From Lysobacter sp. ISL-50 (GTDB taxonomy: Bacteria > Pseudomonadota > Gammaproteobacteria > Xanthomonadales > Xanthomonadaceae): a stretch of 64,000 nucleotides of DNA. A program made the position numbers and the translations under genes. Below the pieces are notes generated by a model that saw only the letters and a program-made list of their open reading frames with translations, did no database searches and was not told the origin of the DNA. The stretch lies in contig NZ_JAGGRI010000013.1 in the NCBI RefSeq assembly GCF_018612875.1, positions 62,468 through 126,467 of the forward strand, read 5' to 3'. Shown one piece after another: positions 56,573 to 64,000 of this stretch. Position 1 is the first letter of the stretch; each line of letters begins with the position of its first letter.

Positions 56573-57493
56573 ATGCCCTTTCTCGAACTCACCCTGCGCT
56601 GCAGCGAAGCCGAACAACCGCGTTTCGAAGCCGCGCTGGACGATGTCGGCGCGCTCGCCGTGACCATGCTCGACGCCGATGCCGACACCAGCGACGAGCA
56701 CGCGATCCTCGAGCCGGGCGTGGGCGAAACCCCGCTGTGGCAGTCCATCGTCCTGAGCGCCTTGTTCCCGCACGAGACCGACGCGCTGATCGTGTTGGCG
56801 GCGCTGGAATCCTTCGACCCCGGCCTGGACTGGACCCAGGTGCGCTTTCGCCAGGTCGAAGACCAGGACTGGGAACGCGCGTGGATGGACCAATACGAGC
56901 CGCTGCAGTTCGGCCGCCGCACCTGGATCGTGCCGTGGAATCACGAACTGCCCGCGCAGGCCGACACGCCCGAAGCGGCGGTGGTGCGGCTGGACCCGGG
57001 GCTGGCGTTCGGCTCGGGCACCCACCCGACCACCTCGCTGTGCCTGGCCTGGCTGGACACCCTGGCGGACGAAGGCCAGCTCGACGGCCGCCGCGTGCTC
57101 GACTTCGGCTGCGGCTCGGGCATCCTCGCCCTGGCCGCGCTCAAGCTCGGCGCCGCGCACGCGGTCGGCGTGGATAACGACCCGCAGGCGCTGATCGCCA
57201 CCCACGACAACGCCGAGCGCAACGGCGTGGACGCGCGCATCGAGGTGCATCTGCCGCAGGACGAACCGGCGGCGACCTATCCGGTGGTGGTCGCGAACAT
57301 CCTCGCCTCGGCGCTGATCGCGCTGGCCGACACCCTGGCCGCGCGCGTCGCGCCGGGCGGACGCATCGCCTTGTCGGGCATCCTGGCCGGACAAGAGGAC
57401 GAGGTGCTGGCGCGCTACGCCGCCGACTTCGACGAGCTGCGCGCCGACCGTCTCGAAGACTGGATCCGCGTCACAGGCATCCGTCGTCGCTGA
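56573..57493 (+). CDS. prmA: Ribosomal protein L11 methyltransferase
   Basis: SAM-dependent trimethylation of ribosomal protein L11. The 306-residue product has the N-terminal L11-binding domain ([12 protein letters not shown] start, about residues 1-60) and a C-terminal methyltransferase domain with [19 protein letters not shown], motif [20 protein letters not shown], and the [10 protein letters not shown] block. I chose ATG 56573, matching the family N-terminus, over the frame start at 56540. It leads prmA-DUF3426-fis. Confidence 0.96.
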   Translation: MPFLELTLRCSEAEQPRFEAALDDVGALAVTMLDADADTSDEHAILEPGVGETPLWQSIVLSALFPHETDALIVLAALESFDPGLDWTQVRFRQVEDQDWERAWMDQYEPLQFGRRTWIVPWNHELPAQADTPEAAVVRLDPGLAFGSGTHPTTSLCLAWLDTLADEGQLDGRRVLDFGCGSGILALAALKLGAAHAVGVDNDPQALIATHDNAERNGVDARIEVHLPQDEPAATYPVVVANILASALIALADTLAARVAPGGRIALSGILAGQEDEVLARYAADFDELRADRLEDWIRVTGIRRR

Positions 57494-57520
57494 GCGCGGC
57501 GACATGGTTGAATAACGCGA

Positions 57521-58639
57521 ATGTTCGTCGCCTGCCCTCACTGCGGATATCTGGTCGCGCTGATCGTCGCCAAGGACGGTCCGCCGCGGACCTGTCCGCG
57601 TTGCAACGGCGCGCTGCAAAGCGAACCCGCGGATGCGGGCGATGCGGCCGCGGCGACGCCGCTCAGCGCCGAGGTTGAACCCGGCGCGACGCCGGACCCG
57701 CCGGACCCGCCGGCCGCAACGCCGGTCGCCCCAACGGCCGCGCACGCCATCGAGCCCGGCGAGTTGCGCCGGCCCGGCACCGTGGCGACGACGCAGCGCG
57801 CGCCCAAGCCGCCGCTTGACACGCCGGCCGCAAGCGCCGGCGCGGACGCGAGCGCCGAGCGCGAAATCGTCATCGCCGATGTCGGCGACGACGACGCCCA
57901 TCAGGCCGGCGACGAATCCACGCCCGCGGCAGCGCATGCCGACGCACCGGCGGACTCATCGTCATCCGATCCGTCCGCGTCGACCGAGCCGCCCGTCGCA
58001 TCCGCACAAATTCCATCCGCGCCGCTGCCGCCGCTCACCGAAGCAGCGCCCGCGCCGGCGCGGCCGGCCAAGCGCGGCGCCGCGCGCAACGGCAAACCCG
58101 AGACCGCCGTATCCAGTGGCCGGCGCGCGCCGAGCTTCGCCCGCCAGCAGGCGCGCGCGCGCGCCGCCGCGCCGCGCATGCACTGGAGCGGGCCGCTGCT
58201 CGCGGTCGCGCTCACGCTGATCTTGTCGTTGCAATTGCTGCTCGCGCAGCGCGACGAACTCGCCGCCGACGCGCGCTGGCGGCCGCTGGTGGCGACGCTG
58301 TGCGGCGTGCTGCCGTGCGAGATTCCGCCGTGGCGCGAACCGGCCGCGCTGACGATGCTCAATCGCAACGTGCTGCCGGTCGCCGACCGCGCGGGCGTGC
58401 TGCGCGTTTCCGCCGGATTCCGCAACGATGCGCGCTGGCCCCAGCCCTGGCCGACCCTGGTGCTGAGTCTGGAGGACGTGGATGGCCGCCGGGTCGGCCA
58501 GCGCGCGTTCTCTCCCAGGGACTACCGCAAGGGTTTTCGGCCGCAGGAACTGATCGCACCGGGGCAAAGCGCCGCGGTGCAGTTCGACGTGCGCGAACCG
58601 GCGCCGCACGTAGTCGCGTTCACTTTCGATTTCCGTTGA
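57521..58639 (+). CDS. Zinc-ribbon DUF3426 membrane protein
   Basis: 372-residue protein with an N-terminal zinc ribbon (C5, C8, C25, C28), a long disordered Ala/Pro-rich region (about 35-220), one membrane span ([20 protein letters not shown]) and a C-terminal DUF3426 domain ([35 protein letters not shown]). It lies between prmA and fis, where such genes are often found in gamma- and betaproteobacteria. Function unknown; the position hints at envelope or regulatory sensing. Confidence 0.9.
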   Translation: MFVACPHCGYLVALIVAKDGPPRTCPRCNGALQSEPADAGDAAAATPLSAEVEPGATPDPPDPPAATPVAPTAAHAIEPGELRRPGTVATTQRAPKPPLDTPAASAGADASAEREIVIADVGDDDAHQAGDESTPAAAHADAPADSSSSDPSASTEPPVASAQIPSAPLPPLTEAAPAPARPAKRGAARNGKPETAVSSGRRAPSFARQQARARAAAPRMHWSGPLLAVALTLILSLQLLLAQRDELAADARWRPLVATLCGVLPCEIPPWREPAALTMLNRNVLPVADRAGVLRVSAGFRNDARWPQPWPTLVLSLEDVDGRRVGQRAFSPRDYRKGFRPQELIAPGQSAAVQFDVREPAPHVVAFTFDFR

Positions 58640-58736
58640 AATATCGAACCGTCGCGTTGTTTATAGCGACTCCAGCGCGCTAGACTCCCCCTCCCGTCGG
58701 CGCAACCGGCGGACAGAACCTGCTACGGGGAAGCAC

Positions 58737-59009
58737 TTGAACGCACTCAACGACCGCAACGAAGCCGCCCGCTCCGGACCTCGCGTTCCGTTGCGCGATC
58801 ACGTCGCGACTTCGATCCGTCGTTACCTGGGCGACCTCAACGGCAGCGGCACCGAGAACCTGTACGAAATCGCGCTGCGCGAGCTGGAAATTCCGCTGTT
58901 CGCCGAAGTGCTGCTGCACTGCGACGGCAACCAGAGCCGCGCCGCCTCGATGCTCGGCATCCATCGCGCGACCCTGCGCAAGAAGCTGCGCGAATACGGC
59001 CTGGAATAA
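58737..59009 (+). CDS. fis: Nucleoid protein Fis
   Basis: Growth-phase DNA-bending protein. 90 residues, with the N-terminal beta-hairpin region and the C-terminal helix-turn-helix: [33 protein letters not shown], closely matching the family. The start codon is TTG at 58737 with GGGGA in front, so translation may be kept low. It is the last gene of the prmA-DUF3426-fis group. Confidence 0.96.
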   Translation: MNALNDRNEAARSGPRVPLRDHVATSIRRYLGDLNGSGTENLYEIALRELEIPLFAEVLLHCDGNQSRAASMLGIHRATLRKKLREYGLE

Positions 59010-59117
59010 CCGCCGCATCGCACGGCGGCCGCGCAGGCCCCCGCCGCGACGATTCATCCCGCAATCCACCGCCGCGCACTGATCGCGCCGCCGACTGCGC
59101 GTCATCATGTCCATGCG

Positions 59118-59888
59118 ATGATCCGCCGGTCCCTCCGGCCGGCACGCGACATGCAGGACGACTTCACCCGACCCGGTTTCATCCTGCGGCCGTTTCCGGA
59201 CGCCGACAGCGTGTTCGCGCCCGGTCAGGAATCGCTGCACCGCCATCTGCATCCGCTGGTGTCGATCGACCTGAGCGCGGTGCGTCCGCAATGGTCGGGC
59301 TGGCTGCATCTGCTCAGCCCGCTGGAGCCCTGCGACGGGCTGGTCGGCCAATACACCGAAGACGAATTCCACGGCGAATTGCTGCGCAGCAACTGGATCG
59401 GTTTCGCGATCGAGGACGGCCGTTACCGCCTGCTCGGCGACGCGCGCTATTTCCTGCTCGAACGCAGCCTGGAAGAAACGCCGCCGCAACTGCGCGCGGA
59501 TCGCGCCGAACTGGAAAAGCATTACCTCGCCGAAGAGCGGGCCTACCGCGTGTCGCGCGATTATTACCGCGAACACGGCCGTCTTGTGCGGCTCAACCGG
59601 TTCGGCAACGCGCCCTCGGACGACACCACCGCACTGGACTTGGTCGAGCGACTCGGCGGCTTCGCCGATGCCGGCTACAACTGGGAAGAAACGGTCGAAT
59701 TCCCGCTCGAATACGGCGAAGCCGAAGGCGTGGAACAAGCGGTGTGGCCGCTCAGTCCCAGCGGCCGCCGCTTCGAACACGTGGCCTCGGTGCCGGGCTG
59801 GAATTACCGCAAGACCGGCGCGGATCTGATCGTGCTGTTCTACGAGCCGGTCGAACAGCGGGCGCTGCTGACTTTCGACTGGACCTGA
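59118..59888 (+). CDS. Hypothetical cytoplasmic protein
   Basis: 256 residues (or 245 from the internal ATG at 59151). Family not recognised with confidence; the C-terminal stretch GWNYRKTGADLIVLFYEPVE, QRALLTFDWT is reminiscent of DUF1963-type or toxin-immunity proteins. No signal peptide or membrane span. It is acidic, and ends 15 bases from the convergent TPR gene. Confidence 0.7.
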   Translation: MIRRSLRPARDMQDDFTRPGFILRPFPDADSVFAPGQESLHRHLHPLVSIDLSAVRPQWSGWLHLLSPLEPCDGLVGQYTEDEFHGELLRSNWIGFAIEDGRYRLLGDARYFLLERSLEETPPQLRADRAELEKHYLAEERAYRVSRDYYREHGRLVRLNRFGNAPSDDTTALDLVERLGGFADAGYNWEETVEFPLEYGEAEGVEQAVWPLSPSGRRFEHVASVPGWNYRKTGADLIVLFYEPVEQRALLTFDWT

Positions 59889-59903
59889 GTTCGCGCCGGA
59901 TGC

Positions 59904-60350
59904 CTAGAGTTGCGCGCGGGTGCCGAGAAAGCGCAGGTATTCGGGGTCTTCCGTCGCGAACAGCTCGGCGCCGGCGCCCATGTAGGCGCGCATGAGTTGA
60001 TCGGCGGCCGCATCGGCTTCGCCGGTGTCCAGCAACACCTGACCCAGGCGCAGGTGGATGAAGGGATTGCCCACGCCGCCGGGGCATTGCATCGCGTATT
60101 CCAGCACCGAGCGCGCCGACTTGAGATCGCGCAGGTGGAAATAGCAATCGCCGATCGCGGTCAGTATCCAGGTCGAGGCTTCCCAGTCTTTCTTCGGCTC
60201 CGGCACGAGTTCCCAGGCGTCGTTGAACTGGGTCACCGCGGCGTCGAAACGGCCTTGCTCGGTCAGTTGGTTGCCGGCTTCGCACAGGCGGTTGAGGTGG
60301 TTGTAGACGGTGTCGTCCATTTGTAGCGACTGGGAATTCATTGGACTCAT
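59904..60350 (-). CDS. Small tetratricopeptide-repeat protein
   Basis: 148-residue helical protein with TPR-like repeats: NHLNRLCEAGNQLTEQGRFD, AAVTQFNDAWELVPEP, then WILTAIGDCYFHLRDLKSA and LRLGQVLLDTGEADAAADQL. Conserved GNPFIHLRLGQ suggests a defined family that I recall near toxin or secretion loci, but that link is not shown here. ATG 60350 is used; 60341 and 60320 are alternative starts. Confidence 0.78.
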   Translation of the reverse strand: MSPMNSQSLQMDDTVYNHLNRLCEAGNQLTEQGRFDAAVTQFNDAWELVPEPKKDWEASTWILTAIGDCYFHLRDLKSARSVLEYAMQCPGGVGNPFIHLRLGQVLLDTGEADAAADQLMRAYMGAGAELFATEDPEYLRFLGTRAQL

Positions 60351-60472
60351 TCTTGAATCGTGTGGGTTGCTCCGCAGTGCGCGCGTACGGCGCTTCTTGC
60401 GTTACTCGCTGCCGTCCATGGTGAGACTTGCGCGGGCTTCGGATCGCCCGGCCCGGCCATCCATGGCCGGGC

Positions 60473-60517
60473 GTGTAGCCCGACTGCGCGCAGTGCGCGC
60501 AAAGCGTCGGGCTACAC
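60473..60517. repeat. Dyad overlapping the CdsA-paralogue stop codon
   Basis: Perfect 12-base arms GTGTAGCCCGAC (60473-60484) and GTCGGGCTACAC (60506-60517) around a GC-rich core that is itself partly self-complementary. The right arm contains the stop codon of the cdsA-like gene (60512-60514). It may end or stabilise the operon mRNA. Confidence 0.8.
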
Positions 60518-61471
60518 CCACCAATACCGTATCAAATGAAAAAACACGGGCGCAGCGAAACACACCGAATCCAATCGATCGAGCACGCCGCCATGGCCTT
60601 CGATCATATGCCCCCAATCCTTGATGCCGCGGTCGCGCTTGATCGCCGACATCACCAGGCCGCCGTAGAAGCCCATCAGGTTGATCACCAGCGCCAGCGC
60701 CGCGGCCTGCCAGGGATTGAACGGGGTGATCCACCACAAGGCCGCGCCGAGCGCGGTCGCCGAGGCGACGCCGCCGATGAAGCCTTCAAGCGTTTTCGAC
60801 GGCGACAGTTTCGGCGCGATCAGGCGCTTGCCGCACAGCTTGCCCCATACGTACTGCAGCACGTCGGAGGATTGCACCACGATCACCAGGAACGCGATCA
60901 ACAGCAGATTGCGCCCTTCATAACCGGGAATATTCAGGTTGATCAGCGCCGGCACATGGGAAATGCAGAACACGCAGATCATCAGGCCCCACTGGACCTT
61001 GGCGGTGCGCTCCAGATAGCGGGTGGTGTCGCCGCCGATCGTGGACAGGATCGGCAGCAGCAAGAACGCATACACCGGAATCAACAGCGTATACAGCCCG
61101 TACCAGTCGATATAGACCAGCCAGTACTGCAACGGCAGCGCCAGATAGAACGCCGCCAGCAGCGCGTAGTAATCGCCGCGCCGGGTCGGCGCCAGGGTGA
61201 TGAATTCGCGCAGCGCGAACAAGGACACCAGCGCGAACAACACGATCATGCCGCTGCGGCCGATCACGAACGCCACCCCGACCACCAGCGCCATCACCCA
61301 CCACGCGCGGATGCGCGCGACCAGATTGGCGATCACCGCGCTCGGCCGGTCGCGGGTTTTCCAGCGCAGCCATTCGGCGATCACCGTCGCGATCAGCAGC
61401 ACGCCGGCCACGCCGGAGAACAACAGCACCGAATGCGGCAACTCGCGGGCGAATCCCAGCCATTGGTTCAT
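60512..61471 (-). CDS. CDP-diglyceride synthase paralogue (CdsA family)
   Basis: Membrane cytidylyltransferase making CDP-diacylglycerol from phosphatidate and CTP. The 319-residue product has many membrane spans and the full CdsA signature at residues ~275-300 (SAIKRDRGIKDWGHMIEG, HGGVLDRLD). ATG 61471 overlaps the acyltransferase stop (ATGA). With the two genes upstream it resembles YnbA/YnbB-type accessory phospholipid clusters. The housekeeping cdsA is probably elsewhere, near dxr/frr, but that is inference. Confidence 0.9.
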   Translation of the reverse strand: MNQWLGFARELPHSVLLFSGVAGVLLIATVIAEWLRWKTRDRPSAVIANLVARIRAWWVMALVVGVAFVIGRSGMIVLFALVSLFALREFITLAPTRRGDYYALLAAFYLALPLQYWLVYIDWYGLYTLLIPVYAFLLLPILSTIGGDTTRYLERTAKVQWGLMICVFCISHVPALINLNIPGYEGRNLLLIAFLVIVVQSSDVLQYVWGKLCGKRLIAPKLSPSKTLEGFIGGVASATALGAALWWITPFNPWQAAALALVINLMGFYGGLVMSAIKRDRGIKDWGHMIEGHGGVLDRLDSVCFAAPVFFHLIRYWWV

Positions 61472-62100
61472 GCCGCCGTCCCCTGGCCGTGCTCGGACAA
61501 GGCCAGCAAGGCGTTGCGCGCGCGCTGCAAAAAGGCCTGCTTGTCTTCGTCGGCCTCCAGCCGCAGGGTGTCGCCGAAGGTCGCCGTGCACAGCAGCGGC
61601 AAGGGCAGCAGTTTGCCCTTGGGCATCACCCGGGCCAGGTTGTCGATCCACACCGGCACGAATTCCAGCTCCGGCCGTTTGCGCGCCAGGTGATACAGGC
61701 CGCTCTTGAACGGCAGCAGCGGCTCATCGCTCTGATTGCGCGTACCTTCCGGAAACAGGATCAGCGAACTGCCGCCATCGACAGCCTCGCACAGGGTCTC
61801 GATCGCGTCCTGCTTGCGCTGCGCCGGGTCGCGTTCGATCAGCACGCCGTTGAAGACTTCACGGATCAGATAGCGGCGCAGGACATCGCGCTGCCAATAA
61901 TCGGCGCCGGCCACCGGCCGCACGTCGCGGCGCAGCGACGGCGGCAACGCCGACCAGATCATGACGAAATCGCCGTGACTGACGTGATTGCCGTAATAGA
62001 CCCGGTGATCGGCCGAAGGCGAGCAGCGCCACAGCGCGCGCGCGCCGGTCAGCAGCCGGATCGCGGCGCTGAAGCCGTCGGCCAGCAGTTGCGAGATCAT
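61468..62100 (-). CDS. 1-acyl-glycerol-3-phosphate acyltransferase-like (PlsC)
   Basis: 210-residue membrane-associated acyltransferase. The catalytic NHX4D motif (YGNHVSHGDFVM) and the downstream LILFPEGTRNQ block define the PlsC family. ATG 62100 overlaps the stop of the upstream gene (ATGA). It likely makes the phosphatidate used by the following CdsA paralogue. Confidence 0.92.
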   Translation of the reverse strand: MISQLLADGFSAAIRLLTGARALWRCSPSADHRVYYGNHVSHGDFVMIWSALPPSLRRDVRPVAGADYWQRDVLRRYLIREVFNGVLIERDPAQRKQDAIETLCEAVDGGSSLILFPEGTRNQSDEPLLPFKSGLYHLARKRPELEFVPVWIDNLARVMPKGKLLPLPLLCTATFGDTLRLEADEDKQAFLQRARNALLALSEHGQGTAA

Positions 62101-62810
62101 CGTGCCTCCAGCTCGCGCACGATCGCGCGCAGACGCAGGCCGATGGTCCACGCCGCGCCGGCGATCACCGCGCCCAGCGCGGCCAGCAGCAACCACGCGA
62201 CCACGATCTGATGCCCGAGCGCCAGCCCCACCGCCGACAGCAGCGCCGCGATCGCGGTGGCGATCATGCGCGTGCGCCGCGGCATCGGCCCTTCGTCGTG
62301 TTCGCGCAGGCCGCAGGCCAGCCCAAGCACGCGCACGTAGGCAGTGCCGACCGCGAGCAGCGACGCCGCCCAGCCCAGGTCCGAGGCCCACGGCAACCAC
62401 GCCGCCAGACCGTAGCCGACGCCGAGAAACACCAGCGCATCGGCCAGGCGGTCGGGCGCGTCGCTGTAGACCTCGCCGGCCTTGCCGACCATGCCGCCGC
62501 GACGCGCGAGCAAACCGTCGAGCCGGTTGCACAGCAGGCGTCCGCCCAGGCACAGCGCCGCGAACAGCAGCAAGGCCGCGCCGTAATGCGGCGGATCGCG
62601 CAAGGCGAAGAAGAACGAAGCGCCGGCCAGCGCCGACAGGCCGATGGCGAACAGCGAAATGCCGTTGGGCGTGGCGCCGCGCGCGCGCAACCGCGCGGCC
62701 AGCGCCGTCAACCATTCGTCGCGCGGCGTGGCCGTGGCGCCGGCTGGCGGCCGCGGCGAGGCCTCATGGCCGTCGCGGGATTGCTCGTCAGGTCCGTGTT
62801 CGCTCGTCAT
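62097..62810 (-). CDS. CDP-alcohol phosphatidyltransferase family protein (YnbA-like)
   Basis: 237-residue polytopic membrane enzyme transferring a phosphatidyl or related group from a CDP-alcohol. The active-site block is LDGLLARRGGMVGKAGEVYS, DAPDRLAD. It follows the D-x2-DG-x2-AR family pattern with the first Asp replaced by Asn and a GEVYSDAPDR version of the second half. I recall this variant from the YnbA-type group. ATG 62810 is used; the frame extends to 62900. First of the three coupled phospholipid genes. Confidence 0.85.
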   Translation of the reverse strand: MTSEHGPDEQSRDGHEASPRPPAGATATPRDEWLTALAARLRARGATPNGISLFAIGLSALAGASFFFALRDPPHYGAALLLFAALCLGGRLLCNRLDGLLARRGGMVGKAGEVYSDAPDRLADALVFLGVGYGLAAWLPWASDLGWAASLLAVGTAYVRVLGLACGLREHDEGPMPRRTRMIATAIAALLSAVGLALGHQIVVAWLLLAALGAVIAGAAWTIGLRLRAIVRELEAR

Positions 62811-62853
62811 CGTCGTGCTCCACTCAATCGTGCTGCCTTCACCCGCGCCGCGT

Positions 62854-64000
62854 TCAATCGCCACCGCCGCCACAACCGCCGCAGCCACCGCCGCCCCCAT
62901 CGCCGCTGCTGCAACCGCTGCCGCTGCTGTTCGAATCGCTGCTGGACGAACTCGATACCGGCGTGCGCAAGGTGTGGTACTCGCTGTAGTCGGTGCCGAT
63001 CAGGCCGATCGTGCCCATCAACGCGGCGCGATGCATCGGCTCCGCGCCGGACAGCTCCTCGCTGGCGTCGTACAACACCCACTCGCCGGCGCGCGTGCGC
63101 GGTTGCGCGCGCAGCAGCCGGCCCAGGTACATGAATACGGTCAGGATCAGCAGAATGAACAAGAACCCGACCGGCTTGTCGCGCGCCAGCCCGATCATCA
63201 GTTTCATCACGCCCAGCGCCGCCAGCGCCAGCAACGGCGCGCTGCCGATCAGGCGGATCTGCCATTCGCGCGCCGCCGGCAGCCACCAGCCCTTGCGCCG
63301 CAGTTGCGCGGCGATCGGCGTGTAGGCGCGCTCGAGCGCTTTCAGCGTCGCGCTCATGGTCTGCTCGCGCGCGGCCACGTCGGCGGCGGTGCGCAGCGGC
63401 GGCGTCAGTCGCGCGGCCTGGGCGGCGTCGATGCGCAGCCAGACTTCATCGCGCTGCTGCGCGGCGGCGTAGGCGGTGCCCTGATAGTCCAGGGTCAGCA
63501 CGCCGCGCTCCATCAGCTCGACGATGGCCACATCGGCCGCGCGCTCGGCGCCGCCGGCGAGGAAGCCGAGTTCGACGAAGTCGTCGTAACTCTTGCCGTC
63601 GCGCGTGTTCGGCCCGCGCATCAGCCGCTTGACCGCGCTGCCGGCGAGGAAGCCCCACACCAGCGCGAACAAATAAAACGCCAGGAACGCTCCGCCGCGC
63701 CAGTTCAGTACGTTGAAGGTTCCCTGCGCCGGGGCGAGCAGCACCCACAGCGCGATCAGCGCCGCGCTCGCCACCCATACGCCGATGCCGATCCCGCCCG
63801 GCGCCGACGCCCACGGCGTCAGCAGGCGCAGCCGCGCCTCATCGCGCGCCGTCGGCTTGCGCGGCGGCGGCTCGACCCGCGCCGGCGGCCACAATGCGGC
63901 CGGCGGCTCGTCGAAGTAGCTGCGGTAGCTGTCCAGCGTGTCGCGGTATTGCTGCTGATGGCGCGAATCCTCGACCTGCCCGCCCAACGACGGGGTGTGG
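62854..64000 (-). CDS. TIGR04222-like membrane protein, 5' end outside the window
   Basis: At least 380 residues; the frame is open to the window edge, so the true start is upstream. (A TTG at 63987 is in frame but precedes a natural-looking continuation.) Two hydrophobic regions are seen near GIGIGVWVASAALIALWVLL and FLAFYLFALVWGFLAG, and another pair near LLALAALGVMKLMIGLA. The block DFVELGFLAGGAERAADVAI resembles the TIGR04222 family. The C-terminus is a Ser-rich then Gly/Cys-rich tail (GGGGCGGCGGGGD). Function unknown. Confidence 0.75.
   Translation of the reverse strand, partial: HTPSLGGQVEDSRHQQQYRDTLDSYRSYFDEPPAALWPPARVEPPPRKPTARDEARLRLLTPWASAPGGIGIGVWVASAALIALWVLLAPAQGTFNVLNWRGGAFLAFYLFALVWGFLAGSAVKRLMRGPNTRDGKSYDDFVELGFLAGGAERAADVAIVELMERGVLTLDYQGTAYAAAQQRDEVWLRIDAAQAARLTPPLRTAADVAAREQTMSATLKALERAYTPIAAQLRRKGWWLPAAREWQIRLIGSAPLLALAALGVMKLMIGLARDKPVGFLFILLILTVFMYLGRLLRAQPRTRAGEWVLYDASEELSGAEPMHRAALMGTIGLIGTDYSEYHTLRTPVSSSSSSDSNSSGSGCSSGDGGGGGCGGCGGGGD

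Overview
The window is high-GC gammaproteobacterial chromosome with the gene content of Xanthomonadaceae. The aroQ-accB-accC, cutA-dsbD-tlpA, prmA-DUF3426-fis and pcm-tolC-waaA groups, a type IV secretion (X-T4SS) style antibacterial effector and dense REP-type palindromes fit Lysobacter or a close relative. This is a judgement from gene content and codon style, not from a database search. I see no rRNA or tRNA gene, no insertion sequence transposase, no CRISPR array and no prophage.

Layout. 0-8.9 kb: glpK, a secreted SGNH esterase, and an RND efflux operon divergent from its TetR-type regulator, with a degenerate ~43-bp tandem repeat between them. 9-19 kb: pcm-tolC, then envelope glycolipid genes (waaA, an LpxL-like acyltransferase, a glycosyltransferase/O-antigen-ligase operon headed by a zf-CHCC zinc protein), pirin, YceI and a RutE-like reductase. 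19-24 kb: an ELM1-family protein, an orphan Imm22-type immunity gene, a five-unit REP array and glnE. 25-27 kb: a probable immunity lipoprotein followed by a metalloprotease-like effector carrying an XVIPCD secretion domain. 27.5-34 kb: a multicopper oxidase, a lipoprotein hydrolase and groES-groEL with a sigma-32 promoter and a CIRCE operator. 34.4-46.7 kb: an accessory stretch with two gene remnants, an acetyltransferase, a cupin, an Xre regulator in an AT-rich patch, a secreted endonuclease I, a quinone-oxidoreductase/LysR pair, and mprF convergent with an AcvB/VirJ hydrolase. 46.7-53.4 kb: cutA-dsbD-tlpA and aroQ-accB-accC. 53.4-64 kb: a seven-unit REP array, a two-gene family of unknown function, prmA-DUF3426-fis, two small genes of unknown role, and a tightly overlapped phospholipid operon (CDP-alcohol phosphatidyltransferase, acyltransferase, CdsA paralogue) under a TIGR04222-like membrane protein cut by the window end.

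The most interesting material is (1) the effector/immunity pair at 25.1-27.1 kb, whose immunity gene has two possible starts, a lipoprotein form and a form starting at a strong internal ribosome binding site; (2) a repeat family with heptamer-built terminal inverted repeats, present as a gene-carrying copy (a four-helix-bundle protein whose start codon lies inside the left arm) splitting accB from accC, and as an empty ~115-bp copy filling the groES-groEL spacer; and (3) two tandem REP arrays whose hairpin stems differ by compensating changes. Several gene remnants mark deletion junctions.
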